Both the position numbers and the translations under genes were made by a program. This document shows, one piece after another, positions 53,727 to 62,779 of a stretch of DNA of 64,000 nucleotides; positions within the stretch are counted from its first letter, which is position 1; each line of letters begins with the position of its first letter. The stretch covers positions 335,613 through 399,612 of the forward strand of contig NZ_LMDV01000009.1 of assembly GCF_001425175.1 (NCBI RefSeq), read 5' to 3'. This DNA comes from Nocardioides sp. Root1257. GTDB taxonomy: Bacteria; Actinomycetota; Actinomycetes; Propionibacteriales; Nocardioidaceae. The notes under the pieces were generated by a model. It had not been told where the DNA came from and searched no databases. It saw only the letters and a program-made list of their open reading frames with translations.

Positions 53727-56369
53727 ATGGCTTCCGGGCAGCACGGACACCGCGGGAACGGAGCGCGCCCGTACGCGTCGCCCACCCCCCGACCGCCGGA
53801 GCTCTTCGTCCCCCGCCCCCGCGTCGACGAGTTCCTGGACGGCGTCCCGGTGACGCCGGTCAACCTGGTGGTGGCGCCCGCCGGCTCGGGGAAGACCGCC
53901 GCCGCGGCCGCGTGGTCCGACCGCGTCGGTCGGGGCCGCCGACCGCTCCGCGTCGCCTGGGTCCGCGGCGACCAGACCACCGCCATCGGCGCCCAGGTCG
54001 AGGCGATGCGCTGCCCGGAGCAGCCGGAGGGACCCGTTGTCGTCGTCATCGACGACGTCCACCTGCTGGCACCCGAGTCGCGCGAGCTGCTCACTGCGAT
54101 CCTGACCGCGGACCCCGACTCGGTGCGCCTCCTGCTCATCGGTCGCCACGAGCCCGACCTGGTGCCGATCTCGGCCGCCCTCACCGGAGCCGTGCGAGCA
54201 CTTCCGGTGGACGTGCTCCGCTTCGCCGAGACCGAGGCCGTCGAGCTGGTCCGGGCGCACCACCCGCGGGCCGACGCCGACGACGTGGCAGCCGTCCTCG
54301 AGCAGGCCGACGGCTGGGCCGCCGCCCTGGTGCTCGGCTCGCGCGCGCTCGCCGGGTCGTCCGACACCGCCGACGCCCGGGCGGCCCTCGCGGCGACCCG
54401 CCAGCCGGTGCTCGACTACCTGCTCCACGAGCTCTACGAGACCCTGCCGCCGGATCTCACCCGGGTGCTGCTGACCACCTGCCAGCAGGCGCACGTCTCC
54501 GCGGACGAGGCGGTGCTGCTCTCCGGGCTGCCGGAGGCCGCGACGCTGCTGGACTCGGCGGCCGCCGCCGGCCTGCTCGTCACCGGCTACCGCGACGCGG
54601 CCGACCCCGGGACCACCGGATGGCGCTACCACCCGCTGCTCCGCGACCTGCTGCGACGCCGGACCGCGCCCACCGGACCCGACTGGGTGACGGTCGTCGA
54701 GGCGCACCGACGCGCGACCGAGGCGTACGTCGACCGTCGGGACGCCGAGCGGGCGATCCGGCACGCGGCGCTGACCGGCGACCTCGACCTCCAGCTGCGG
54801 GTGCTGCGCAGCTTCGCCTCCGAGCTGATCACCCAGCGGCGTACCGAGGAGCTCGACGCGGTGCTGGCGGGGATCCCCCTCGAGATCCGCTCCCGGCACC
54901 CCGACCTGCTCGTCGTGCAGGCGATGCTCCTGCGTGCCCAGGGTCGCATCGACGCGGCGAAGGCGACCACCGACCGGGTGCTCGCCCTCGACGCGCGCGA
55001 CCTGCGCGAGCCGGTGCCACGCGACACCGAGGCCCAGCTCGCGCTGCTCGAGGTCTGGCAGGCGCGCTACGGCTGGCGTGAGGCAGGCCCCGCCCTGGCC
55101 CGGGCCGGCCGGGTGCTGGGCTGCCGCCACGATGCCGAGGTCAGCGCGCACGACCTGGTGGGGCTCTCGCCGATGTCCGCCGCGTGGCTCACGTTGGAGA
55201 TGGCGTACTTCGAGACGTGGCTCGGCGAGTTCGAGCTCGCGGCCATCCACATCCAGGACGTCACGATGTACGCCCAGCAGGTCGAGCTCCCGCTGCTGAC
55301 CCGGTCGACCCTGGCGGGACGCGCCATGCTCGAGACGGTCCACGGCGCCTACCAGAGCGCCCGGCTCACCGCCGAGGCTGCGCTGCTGATCGATCCCGAG
55401 GCGGTCCCCGACGCCGCCAGCGCCCGGATCCACCTGGCGCGGGGATGGGCGTTCCTCCAGGAGCTGCGGCTGCCCGAGGCGGAGGACGCGGTGCGCGCCT
55501 TCCACTCGACGCCCAGCGGCGTGATGGACCCGCTCATGCTGTCCTTCGGCCGGCTGCTGCGCGCGTGCGTCCTGGCAGCCTCGGGTGGTGCCGCGGAGGC
55601 GCGCCGTCTCCTGGACACCCGCGGCGACGTGCCCCAGCGGCTGCCGCACTACATCGGCAGGCTCGACCGGCAGGCCCGGATGCTGATCTCGGTCGGCATG
55701 GGCGACCTCGCCACCGTCGAGGAGCTCGGGGCCCAGATGCGGGGTGCCGGGGACGAGTCCGACGCCCGGCTGACGGAGGCCCTGCGCATCGGGCTGGGGG
55801 GCGAGGAGCCGCGTGCGGTTCGCCTGCTCTCCTCGATGCTCCCGGACACGCTGGGCGAGCCGGTCGCCGTGAGCCTCGGCGCCGCGGTCGCCCGCGCCGC
55901 GATGCTGCAGCGGGTCGGTACGACGGGGTCGGTCCAGGCTGCCCGCGAGCTGGTGCCGGACCTGCTCAGCCGCGCCGCTCCGCAGCGCCTGCTGTGGATC
56001 CTCGCCTTCGGCAACCTGATCAGCCCGGGCTTCGGCGAGATGCTCGCCGCGAACGCCGCCGGCCCGAGGCCGCACCCGTACGCCGCCGAGGCGACCGCGG
56101 GGATCGGCGCGCTGCGCCGCTCGTACCCGGAGATCGGGCGGCACCGCGACCTGCCGTTCGGCCCCGACGACGCGTCGGCGCCGCTCACCCCGCGCGAGCT
56201 CGAGGTGCTCGAGCAGCTCGCGCTCGGCGGCGGCAACGCCGACCTGGCCCGGGCTCTCTTCGTCAGCGAGAACACCGTGAAGACCCACCTGGCATCCATC
56301 TACCGCAAGCTCGAGGTCGACCGCCGGGTCGACGCGCTGCGGGTGGCGCGCGCGCACGGCCTGCTCTGA
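53727..56369 (+). CDS. LAL-type LuxR-family transcriptional regulator 1 (MalT-like)
   Basis: 880 residues. An N-terminal STAND/NTPase domain has Walker A in VVAPAGSGKTAAAAAW (near residue 55) and Walker B in VVVIDDVHLL (near 110). A long helical-repeat sensor region (about 330-790) follows, and the C-terminus is a LuxR helix-turn-helix, LTPRELEVLEQLALGGGNAD then NTVKTHLASIYRKLEVDRR. Such ATP-dependent regulators act as signal-switched activators. ATG 53727 follows GAGGAGGG. It stands directly before a second LAL gene, and the two are divergent in sequence beyond the shared architecture. Candidate reader of the TCACCC palindrome. Confidence 0.92.
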   Translation: MASGQHGHRGNGARPYASPTPRPPELFVPRPRVDEFLDGVPVTPVNLVVAPAGSGKTAAAAAWSDRVGRGRRPLRVAWVRGDQTTAIGAQVEAMRCPEQPEGPVVVVIDDVHLLAPESRELLTAILTADPDSVRLLLIGRHEPDLVPISAALTGAVRALPVDVLRFAETEAVELVRAHHPRADADDVAAVLEQADGWAAALVLGSRALAGSSDTADARAALAATRQPVLDYLLHELYETLPPDLTRVLLTTCQQAHVSADEAVLLSGLPEAATLLDSAAAAGLLVTGYRDAADPGTTGWRYHPLLRDLLRRRTAPTGPDWVTVVEAHRRATEAYVDRRDAERAIRHAALTGDLDLQLRVLRSFASELITQRRTEELDAVLAGIPLEIRSRHPDLLVVQAMLLRAQGRIDAAKATTDRVLALDARDLREPVPRDTEAQLALLEVWQARYGWREAGPALARAGRVLGCRHDAEVSAHDLVGLSPMSAAWLTLEMAYFETWLGEFELAAIHIQDVTMYAQQVELPLLTRSTLAGRAMLETVHGAYQSARLTAEAALLIDPEAVPDAASARIHLARGWAFLQELRLPEAEDAVRAFHSTPSGVMDPLMLSFGRLLRACVLAASGGAAEARRLLDTRGDVPQRLPHYIGRLDRQARMLISVGMGDLATVEELGAQMRGAGDESDARLTEALRIGLGGEEPRAVRLLSSMLPDTLGEPVAVSLGAAVARAAMLQRVGTTGSVQAARELVPDLLSRAAPQRLLWILAFGNLISPGFGEMLAANAAGPRPHPYAAEATAGIGALRRSYPEIGRHRDLPFGPDDASAPLTPRELEVLEQLALGGGNADLARALFVSENTVKTHLASIYRKLEVDRRVDALRVARAHGLL

Positions 56370-56405
56370 GGGTGACTGCCCCGCGCGGTGTATGTCATCC
56401 CACCC

Positions 56406-56422
56406 TCACCCTGGCTGGGTGA
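56406..56422. promoter_or_regulatory. TCACCC-N5-GGGTGA palindrome, site 3
   Basis: Perfect arms, spacer TGGCT. It lies between the two LAL genes, 89 bp upstream of the second start, consistent with auto- or cross-regulation. Confidence 0.7.
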
Positions 56423-56511
56423 GGCGAGGCACCGGGGCGCGCAATACTGTCCTGAGTCCGGCGACGGGCGGCCGGCAGATGCCGGCCGCGCCGAGACGAG
56501 GCAGGCGCCTG

Positions 56512-59115
56512 ATGTCCACACCGATGTCGAAGAGGGAGCAGCGGGGGTCGACCGCGCGCATCGGGCAGCTGCCGGCCCTTCCCCGGGCCTACGTCCCGCG
56601 CCACCGACTCTGGTCCCGGCTGGACGACGCCACCGAGACGGCGGTCACCCTGCTGGTCGGTCCGGGCGGCTCCGGCAAGACCCTCGGCATCGCCGGCTGG
56701 CTGCGCCGCACCGGACGGGCGGCCGACACCACCTGGATCTCTGCCGACGCCACCTGGGACACCGAGCGTCTGCTGACCCAGCTGGCGCGGCGTACGGACG
56801 ACCGGCCGGTGCTGGTGGTCGTCGACGACGCCCACCGCCTGCCGCTCGCGACGGTCCAGGCCGTCGATGCACTCCTCGACACCGCGCCCGACGCGTTCCG
56901 GGTGGTGCTCGCCTCCCGCTGGGACCTGCCGCTGACGCGCCTGGGACCCGAGCTGCGCGGCGACCTGACGATGCTGCGCGGCGACCTCCTGCGGCTCGAC
57001 GCGAGCGAGTCCGGCGCCCTGGTCGCGGCCCACGCGCGGACCGATGACGTCGAGGTCGCGCGGGCGATCGCGCAGCGGACCCAGGGGTGGTGCGCCGCGG
57101 TCGTCCTCACGGCCCGGGCGGTCGGCGCGGCGCCGGACCCGCTCGAGGTCGCCCGGCGGTACGCCGAGGTCAGCACCTCCGTCGCCGATCGCGTAGCGAG
57201 CGAGGTATTCGCGGCGCTGCGCCCGCGCGAGCGGCACCTGCTCCTCTGCGTCGCGAGCGAGCCGGTGGTCACCCCCGGCCTCGCCTGTCACCTGTCGCAC
57301 GACGTCGGCGCCGGCGCCGTCCTGGCCGACCTCGAGACCACCGGGCTGCTCGTCACCCGCGTGTCGGCGCACGACCACGACTGCGGCTCCGAGGACGGTG
57401 AGCGCTACACGATCCACCCGCTGCTCGCGGAGGTCGTCCGCCGACGGATCTCCTCCGGCGGGGTCGACGTGATGCGCGCCGCCGCCACCGTGCAGCGTGC
57501 GGTGCTCCTCGATGTCGGTCGAGGCGCGACCGAGGACGCCCTGCACCGGCTCGAGGCGATCGGCGAGCACGCCGTGGCGGCCGCCCTGATCGCCAGCGAC
57601 GGGCCCAGCCTGCTGCTGCGCGGGCACGGTGGCCCGGTCCGCGAGTTCGCTGCCGCGCACCCCTCCGCGATCGAGGTGGCCCCGGGGTCGTGGTTCGCGG
57701 TCGCCCTCGAGCGATGGTTCGCGGGCGACGCGCCCGCTGCCCTGCTGTGGCTCGAACGGATCCTGCAGGAGCCCCAGCCCGACACCGAGCTCACCGTGGT
57801 CCAGCAGGCGTGCGCGCGGGTGATGCGCTCGCGTCTCGGGCTGGAGCCCATGGGCCGCGCGGTCGCGCACGCCCAGCGGGTCGTCGCCGACCCCGAGCTG
57901 ACGGCGGCGGGCACCTCCGCCCTACCGATCCTGCTGTGCGAGCTCGCCGTCACCCAGAACTGGACGGGCGACCTGGACACCGCGCAGGAGAACCTCGCCG
58001 CCGCCGTCCGGCTCAGCCGCACCCACGACCTGCCCGTGCTCACCGTCGTCGCCCTCTCCCACCTCGCGTTCACGGAGTACATGCGGGGTCGCGAGAGCGC
58101 CGCGGCCGAGGTCGCCGACCAGGCGCTGGCCCTGATCGCGGAGCGCGAGCTCGACGCGCCGTACTCCGCAGGCCGGGCGCGGCTGGCCCGCCAGCTCGCG
58201 GAGCTCAGCGGGCTGCCGCTCGAGCGCGGCGTGCGCGCGCTGGAGGACGACCCGCTCGCCAGCCACGCGGCCGACCTCACGACGCGCTTCTGGGTCCGCA
58301 CGCGCCGCTCACGCCTGCAGCTCGCGCACGGCTCGGTGTCGTCCGCCGAGCTGGCGCTCGAGGTGCCGCTCGAAACGCCGCCGCTCCCCGCCCACCTGGC
58401 CGTCGCGCTCCTGCTGGAGCGGGCCTTCCTCGCCAGCCTGTCCGGCGACGCCGCTCTGCTCGGGCAGCTCCACGACCAGCTGACGGAGATCGGCGCCGCC
58501 GCCGAGTCCGCCCTGGTCGCCGGGCTGCGCGCCGACCTCGCCGGCGACCGGCGCTCCGCGGTCCGGCTGCTCGACCTGGCGGCCGAGGGACCTGCCACCG
58601 AGCAGCCGGCGGTGCGCGGGCTCGCCCTGGTGACCTCCGCCCAGCTGGCCGACTCGCTCGGCGACGGGGAGCGGGCGATGTCGCTGCTCGGCGAGGCCGT
58701 GCTCGCGACCAAGGTCCGCCACAACGCCGTCCCGTTCCTGGGCTGGAGCCGACACGGCACCCCGGTGGCCGACCTGGTCCAGCGTCTCGCCGAGACCAGC
58801 CGGGACCCGTGGCTGGGCGACCTCGATGCGAACCTCTCGGGCCTGTCCAGCATCGCGACGTACTTCGGCCCCTCCACGCCGCACCCCCGGGAGCGTGAGG
58901 ACCTCCCGGACGGCGCGATCCGACCGACGCTGAGCCCCCGAGAGCGCGACGTGCTCTACGAGCTGGCCCGCGGCTCGACGTACGCCGACATCGCGGCGAA
59001 CCTCTTCGTCTCCGAGAACACGGTCAAGACCCACGTCTCGAGCCTCTACGCCAAGCTCGCGGTCAACCGGCGCAGCGCCGCCCTGGCCGCCGCCCGCACC
59101 ATGCGGCTGCTCTAG
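56512..59115 (+). CDS. LAL-type LuxR-family transcriptional regulator 2 (MalT-like)
   Basis: 867 residues. Walker A is in LVGPGGSGKTLGIAGW and Walker B in VLVVVDDAHRLPL. The middle region is helical repeats, and the C-terminal LuxR domain is LSPRERDVLYELARGSTYAD then NTVKTHVSSLYAKLAVNRRS. It shares layout but limited sequence with regulator 1. I place the start at ATG 56512; an in-frame ATG at 56479 would add 11 residues. The TCACCC-N5-GGGTGA element precedes it, and another lies 14 bp after its stop, ahead of the HdeD-like gene. Confidence 0.91.
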   Translation: MSTPMSKREQRGSTARIGQLPALPRAYVPRHRLWSRLDDATETAVTLLVGPGGSGKTLGIAGWLRRTGRAADTTWISADATWDTERLLTQLARRTDDRPVLVVVDDAHRLPLATVQAVDALLDTAPDAFRVVLASRWDLPLTRLGPELRGDLTMLRGDLLRLDASESGALVAAHARTDDVEVARAIAQRTQGWCAAVVLTARAVGAAPDPLEVARRYAEVSTSVADRVASEVFAALRPRERHLLLCVASEPVVTPGLACHLSHDVGAGAVLADLETTGLLVTRVSAHDHDCGSEDGERYTIHPLLAEVVRRRISSGGVDVMRAAATVQRAVLLDVGRGATEDALHRLEAIGEHAVAAALIASDGPSLLLRGHGGPVREFAAAHPSAIEVAPGSWFAVALERWFAGDAPAALLWLERILQEPQPDTELTVVQQACARVMRSRLGLEPMGRAVAHAQRVVADPELTAAGTSALPILLCELAVTQNWTGDLDTAQENLAAAVRLSRTHDLPVLTVVALSHLAFTEYMRGRESAAAEVADQALALIAERELDAPYSAGRARLARQLAELSGLPLERGVRALEDDPLASHAADLTTRFWVRTRRSRLQLAHGSVSSAELALEVPLETPPLPAHLAVALLLERAFLASLSGDAALLGQLHDQLTEIGAAAESALVAGLRADLAGDRRSAVRLLDLAAEGPATEQPAVRGLALVTSAQLADSLGDGERAMSLLGEAVLATKVRHNAVPFLGWSRHGTPVADLVQRLAETSRDPWLGDLDANLSGLSSIATYFGPSTPHPREREDLPDGAIRPTLSPRERDVLYELARGSTYADIAANLFVSENTVKTHVSSLYAKLAVNRRSAALAAARTMRLL

Positions 59116-59128
59116 CCGCGTCCTCGGA

Positions 59129-59145
59129 CCACCCGATTTGGGTGA
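59129..59145. promoter_or_regulatory. TCACCC-N5-GGGTGA palindrome, site 4
   Basis: CCACCC-GATTT-GGGTGA, one mismatch. It lies 36 bp before the HdeD-like start. A second palindrome, GGCACC-CG-GTGCC, follows at 59147-59159. Confidence 0.55.
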
Positions 59146-59181
59146 CGGCACCCGGTGCCGGAGCGCGGGATGGTGGGGACC

Positions 59182-59775
59182 ATGACCGATGCCGTCGAGC
59201 CCTCTGCCACCCGGTCCCGGCACGCCGCGGCGAGCGAGCTCCGCCTCGTCGACCACTGGGGGCTCGTGCTGGCCTACGGCATCGTCACCCTCGGCTTCGG
59301 CATCGCGCTGGTCGTCTGGCCGCACGCGTCCGTCACCGTGTTCACGGTGCTGCTCGCCATCCAGCTCATCATCGCCGGGATCTTCCGGATCAGCGCCGCG
59401 CTCTCCGTCAGCCGCGCGGACGGCGGCGTCCGGGCCCTGATCGGCCTCAGCGGCGGTCTCGCACTGATCGTCGGCCTGCTCATCCTCCGTGACCCGCTCC
59501 AGAGCGTGCTCGTGCTCGGGATGATCATCGGCGTCTTCTGGGTGATCGCCGGGGTCATCGACATCCTCGGCGCCCTCGTCGCGCCGCCTCCGTCCGGGCC
59601 CGGCTGGGAGCTCTTCATCGGGGTGGTCACCGTGCTGGCCGGCGGCTTCCTGCTCGTCTACACCGACCTGTCGCTGAAGCTCCTGGTCGTCTTCGTCGGG
59701 ATCTCGCTGATCGTCACCGGGGCGCTCGCGATGATCGCGGCGTTCCGGCTGCGCTCGCTGCGGCCCGTGACCTGA
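59182..59775 (+). CDS. HdeD-like (DUF308) membrane protein
   Basis: 197 residues with six short hydrophobic helices in three repeated pairs, the HdeD/DUF308 layout; LVLAYGIVTLGFGIALVVWP and MIIGVFWVIAGVIDILGALV are characteristic. In E. coli HdeD contributes to acid resistance; here the role is inferred only as envelope stress. ATG 59182 is used; an in-frame ATG at 59170 would add four residues. The downstream gene starts 11 bp after the stop, with its ribosome site overlapping this stop, so the two form an operon. Confidence 0.85.
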   Translation: MTDAVEPSATRSRHAAASELRLVDHWGLVLAYGIVTLGFGIALVVWPHASVTVFTVLLAIQLIIAGIFRISAALSVSRADGGVRALIGLSGGLALIVGLLILRDPLQSVLVLGMIIGVFWVIAGVIDILGALVAPPPSGPGWELFIGVVTVLAGGFLLVYTDLSLKLLVVFVGISLIVTGALAMIAAFRLRSLRPVT

Positions 59776-59786
59776 GAGGACCCGCC

Positions 59787-61142
59787 ATGGCCGACGAGGA
59801 GCCGTCCGAGGTCGACGAGCTGCGCGCCGAGGTCGCCCGCCTGCGTGCCGAGGTGAACGCGCCGCCCCCGACCGTCGAGATCCCGGCCGACACCTCGAGC
59901 CGTACGGGTTGGTGGCGCCCGGTGGTGGCGACCGTCCTCATCGTGCTGATGGCGGTGCTCGCCCCGCTGTCGGTCGTCGCCCGCTGGGCCCACGACACGG
60001 TCTCGGACACCGACCGGTACGTCGAGATCGTCGGGCCGCTGGCGAGCGACCCGGCCGTCCAGGCCGCCGTCATCGACCGGATCACCACGGAGATCACCAC
60101 CCGCCTCCAGGTCCAGTCGGTCACCAAGGAGGCGGTGGACGCGCTCGCGGAGCGCGGACTGCCGCCGCTCGCGGCGACCAGCCTGCAGGCGCTCTCCGGC
60201 CCGCTGGCCGAGGCCATCAACGGCTTCGTCGAGGAGCAGGTGACCACACTGGTCGAGTCCGACCAGTTCCAGCAGGCCTGGGAGGAGGCCAACCGCCAGG
60301 CCCACACCCAGATGGTCGCGGTGCTGACGGGCAAGGACACCGACACGGTCGAGGTCTCCGACAACGCGGTCTCGATCAACCTCGCGACGCTCATCGACAC
60401 CGTCAAGCAGCGCCTGGTCGACCGCGGCTTCACGCTGGTCGAGCGGCTCCCCCAGGTCGACGCGACGTTCACGATCTTCCAGTCCGACGACATCACCAAG
60501 GCCCAGACCGCGTTCCGGCTCCTGGACGCCGTGAACACCTGGCTGCCGATCCTCGCCCTGCTCTGCCTGGCCGGGGCCGTCGCCGTGGGCCGGTCGCGCC
60601 GGCGCACGCTGGTCGCCGGGGCGCTCGCCCTCGCGCTCTCGATGCTGCTCCTCGGCGCCGGCCTCAACGCGTCGCGCGAGATCTACCTGAACGCCGTACC
60701 GACCGATCAGCTGCCGACCGACGCGGCAGGAGCGATCTACGACCAGCTCGTCTCCTTCATCCGCCTCAACCTGCGCGCCGTCATGGTCGTCGCGCTCGCC
60801 GTCGCCTTCGTCGCCTGGGTCACCGGGCCGGTGGGGGCACCGGTGGCCCTGCGCCGGGGTACGGCGCGCGCGATCGGCGCCGTGCGGTCCGGCGGGGACC
60901 GCGTCGGCATCGACACCGGACGCTTCGGCATCGCCCTGCACGCCTACAAGACGCCGATCCGGATCGGCGTCCTGGGCGTGGCGCTGCTGCTCTACGTGAT
61001 GCGGGACCACCCCACCGGTGGGTTCGCGCTCGTGCTGCTCCTGGTGGCCGCGCTCATCCTGCTGCTGGTGGAGCTGCTCTCCCGTCCCCCCGTCCCCGAA
61101 GCCGGTGCCACAGCGGCGCCAGCAGGTCCGCCAGCGTCCTGA
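59787..61142 (+). CDS. Conserved-type integral membrane protein with large external domain
   Basis: 451 residues. A short coiled-coil-like N-terminus (VDELRAEVARLRAEV) precedes helix 1 (about 45-65). An external domain of about 185 residues rich in charged and Thr residues follows, then helices near 250-270, 275-295, 330-350, 395-410 and 415-430. I do not recognise a named family, though similar actinobacterial membrane proteins are usually annotated as hypothetical. It is co-transcribed with the HdeD-like gene. Its last 89 bp overlap the convergent YihY gene, so the 3' parts of both mRNAs are complementary. Confidence 0.75.
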   Translation: MADEEPSEVDELRAEVARLRAEVNAPPPTVEIPADTSSRTGWWRPVVATVLIVLMAVLAPLSVVARWAHDTVSDTDRYVEIVGPLASDPAVQAAVIDRITTEITTRLQVQSVTKEAVDALAERGLPPLAATSLQALSGPLAEAINGFVEEQVTTLVESDQFQQAWEEANRQAHTQMVAVLTGKDTDTVEVSDNAVSINLATLIDTVKQRLVDRGFTLVERLPQVDATFTIFQSDDITKAQTAFRLLDAVNTWLPILALLCLAGAVAVGRSRRRTLVAGALALALSMLLLGAGLNASREIYLNAVPTDQLPTDAAGAIYDQLVSFIRLNLRAVMVVALAVAFVAWVTGPVGAPVALRRGTARAIGAVRSGGDRVGIDTGRFGIALHAYKTPIRIGVLGVALLLYVMRDHPTGGFALVLLLVAALILLLVELLSRPPVPEAGATAAPAGPPAS

Positions 61143-61989
61143 CGACCCGCTGCACGGTCGGGTCCTCCGAGACGACCCGGCCGACGAGGGCGGCGCAGAC
61201 CAGGATGCCGGCGAAGCCGATCAGCCAGGTCGAGATCGCCAGGATGACGCCGAGCGTGCCGAACTGGTCGGCGTTCGAGTCGACGTACGCCGGCATGACC
61301 TGGGCGGACGCCCGCGTGTAGAGCACCCCGACGACGCCCGTCAGCAGGGCGCCGAGCAGCAGCCTCCGCCACGCCACCCGACCGAAGAGCAGCACCCAGC
61401 TGGTCGCCCACCACAGGAGGGTCACGAGCACCATCTGGACCCCGAGCCGGACCGTGATGCCGAAGAGGCCGTCGACCGCACCCATCAGGGTCCGCACCGC
61501 GCCGACGAGCTGGAGCGTCAGCAGCCAGCCGAGCAGCCACAGGAAGCACCGGCGCATGCCGGACACACCCCCGATGTGGTGCTGCTCCCACACCTTCTCG
61601 TACATCCGCTGGATGGCCCGCGCGAAGCTGGTCGCGGAGAAGAACGTGATGGCCAGGCCGATCAGGCCGGTCTGAGCCCGCACCTGGTCCTCGTCGACCT
61701 GTCCCTGGATCTGGCTGTCGCCACCGCTGCCGAGGCCGGTGGCGTCGGTGAAGGACCGTACCGCCTCCCCGGACACGTGTGGGAAGAACGCCGCGAGCAC
61801 CACCAGCATGGGGATCAGGGCGAGGAGCCCCTGGGCGGCGATCAGCATGCAGCGGTCGATCAGCTCGATCCGGACGAACTCGCTGACCAGCCGGCCCAGG
61901 ATCGGCACCCGGTCGATCACGTCCATCGCCTGGTCGCGACGCGTGCGGTACGACGTGGTCACCCGCTCGCGCAGGGCGGCGACATCCAC
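61054..61989 (-). CDS. YihY/virulence factor BrkB family membrane protein
   Basis: 311 residues with about six helices. The family pattern is clear: RCMLIAAQGLLALIPMLVVL, FFSATSFARAIQRMYEKVWE, and the late GTLGVILAISTWLIGFAGIL. Members are putative transporters or envelope proteins despite an old RNase BN label. It starts at GTG 61989 after GGGAGG. It is divergent from the K+ channel gene, with a perfect TCACCC-N5-GGGTGA site between them. Confidence 0.88.
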   Translation of the reverse strand: MDVAALRERVTTSYRTRRDQAMDVIDRVPILGRLVSEFVRIELIDRCMLIAAQGLLALIPMLVVLAAFFPHVSGEAVRSFTDATGLGSGGDSQIQGQVDEDQVRAQTGLIGLAITFFSATSFARAIQRMYEKVWEQHHIGGVSGMRRCFLWLLGWLLTLQLVGAVRTLMGAVDGLFGITVRLGVQMVLVTLLWWATSWVLLFGRVAWRRLLLGALLTGVVGVLYTRASAQVMPAYVDSNADQFGTLGVILAISTWLIGFAGILVCAALVGRVVSEDPTVQRVVRTLADLLAPLWHRLRGRGDGRAAPPAAG

Positions 61990-62068
61990 CGCTCGCTCAC
62001 CTCCCGCGTCGTCACCGCCGGGTCCGGCAGGATGGCAACCAGCATGGGTGGCGCTCCAGGCGCCCCGC

Positions 62069-62085
62069 TCACCCGTGCCGGGTGA
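62069..62085. promoter_or_regulatory. TCACCC-N5-GGGTGA palindrome, site 5
   Basis: Perfect arms, spacer GTGCC. It lies 16 bp before the channel start codon, directly upstream of its AGGAGG ribosome site, and 79 bp upstream of the YihY start. Confidence 0.7.
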
Positions 62086-62101
62086 TTCCAGGAGGTCTGA
62101 G

Positions 62102-62617
62102 ATGCGCAGTTGGCGGCGGGTGCTCCGGGACTTCGGGCTGATCGGCGTCGCGCTGCTCGTCTACTTCGTGGTCCCGGTCGGGTTCCGCAGCAGCTCCAAC
62201 GTCGTCGAGCATGGCGTCATCAGCCTGGTGGCGATCGGACTCGTGGGTGCCCTGGTGCTGTGGCAGGTGCTGCTCCAGGTCGACGACCCGAGTCGCCGGA
62301 TCGACGGCCTGCTGCTGTCGATGGTCGCCGGCGTGCTCGTCTTCGCGCTCGCGTTCTACCGCCTGCACCTCGAGGACCCCTCCCAGTTCTTCGGCATGTC
62401 CACACGCATCGACTCGCTCTACTTCACGATGACCACCCTGCTCACCGTCGGCTACGGCGACATCAACGCCGCGGGCCAGACCGCCCGGGTGATGGTGCTG
62501 CTCCAGATGGTGTTCAACGTCGTCGTCATCGCGACCGCCGCGAGCACCCTCAACAGCCGGGTGCGGGAGAACGCCGCGCGTCGTGCCGAGGCGAGGCGTG
62601 AGCGTCGCGACGCGTGA
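62102..62617 (+). CDS. Two-pore-helix-type potassium channel (Ion_trans_2)
   Basis: 171 residues with four predicted hydrophobic segments. The selectivity filter is TTLLTVGYGDINAAG near residues 115-129, preceded by a pore helix and followed by a last helix (VMVLLQMVFNVVVIATAAST). A basic cytoplasmic tail (RREARRERRDA-like) ends the protein. There is no RCK domain and no charged S4 voltage sensor, so gating is unclear. ATG 62102 follows AGGAGG by seven bases. Confidence 0.88.
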   Translation: MRSWRRVLRDFGLIGVALLVYFVVPVGFRSSSNVVEHGVISLVAIGLVGALVLWQVLLQVDDPSRRIDGLLLSMVAGVLVFALAFYRLHLEDPSQFFGMSTRIDSLYFTMTTLLTVGYGDINAAGQTARVMVLLQMVFNVVVIATAASTLNSRVRENAARRAEARRERRDA

Positions 62618-62745
62618 AGTCGTGCGGGTTCGCTCGGGTCGGCCGCCGACAGGCTAGTTACAGCGGGTGACGTCGGCGGTGGGTTGCGGTCCGCCGCCCG
62701 GCACGCGGGTCCGCCCGAAAACCATTCGAATCAATCCTCGATGAC

Positions 62746-62761
62746 TCGAATGTATGTTCGA
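62746..62761. promoter_or_regulatory. LexA/SOS-type box of the HNH gene
   Basis: TCGAATGTATGTTCGA differs by one base from the mycobacterial SOS consensus TCGAAC-N4-GTTCGA. The -10-like TAGGAT at 62769-62774 lies just downstream, so LexA bound here would cover the -35 region. A looser inverted repeat, CATTCGA/TCGAATG, also spans the site. Confidence 0.7.
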
Positions 62762-62779
62762 ATCATGGTAGGATCGAGC

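Noticed and set aside
53376..56357. A 993-codon open frame antisense to LAL regulator 1
   Set aside because: Same GC-bias artefact. The sense frame carries Walker A and B and a LuxR domain.
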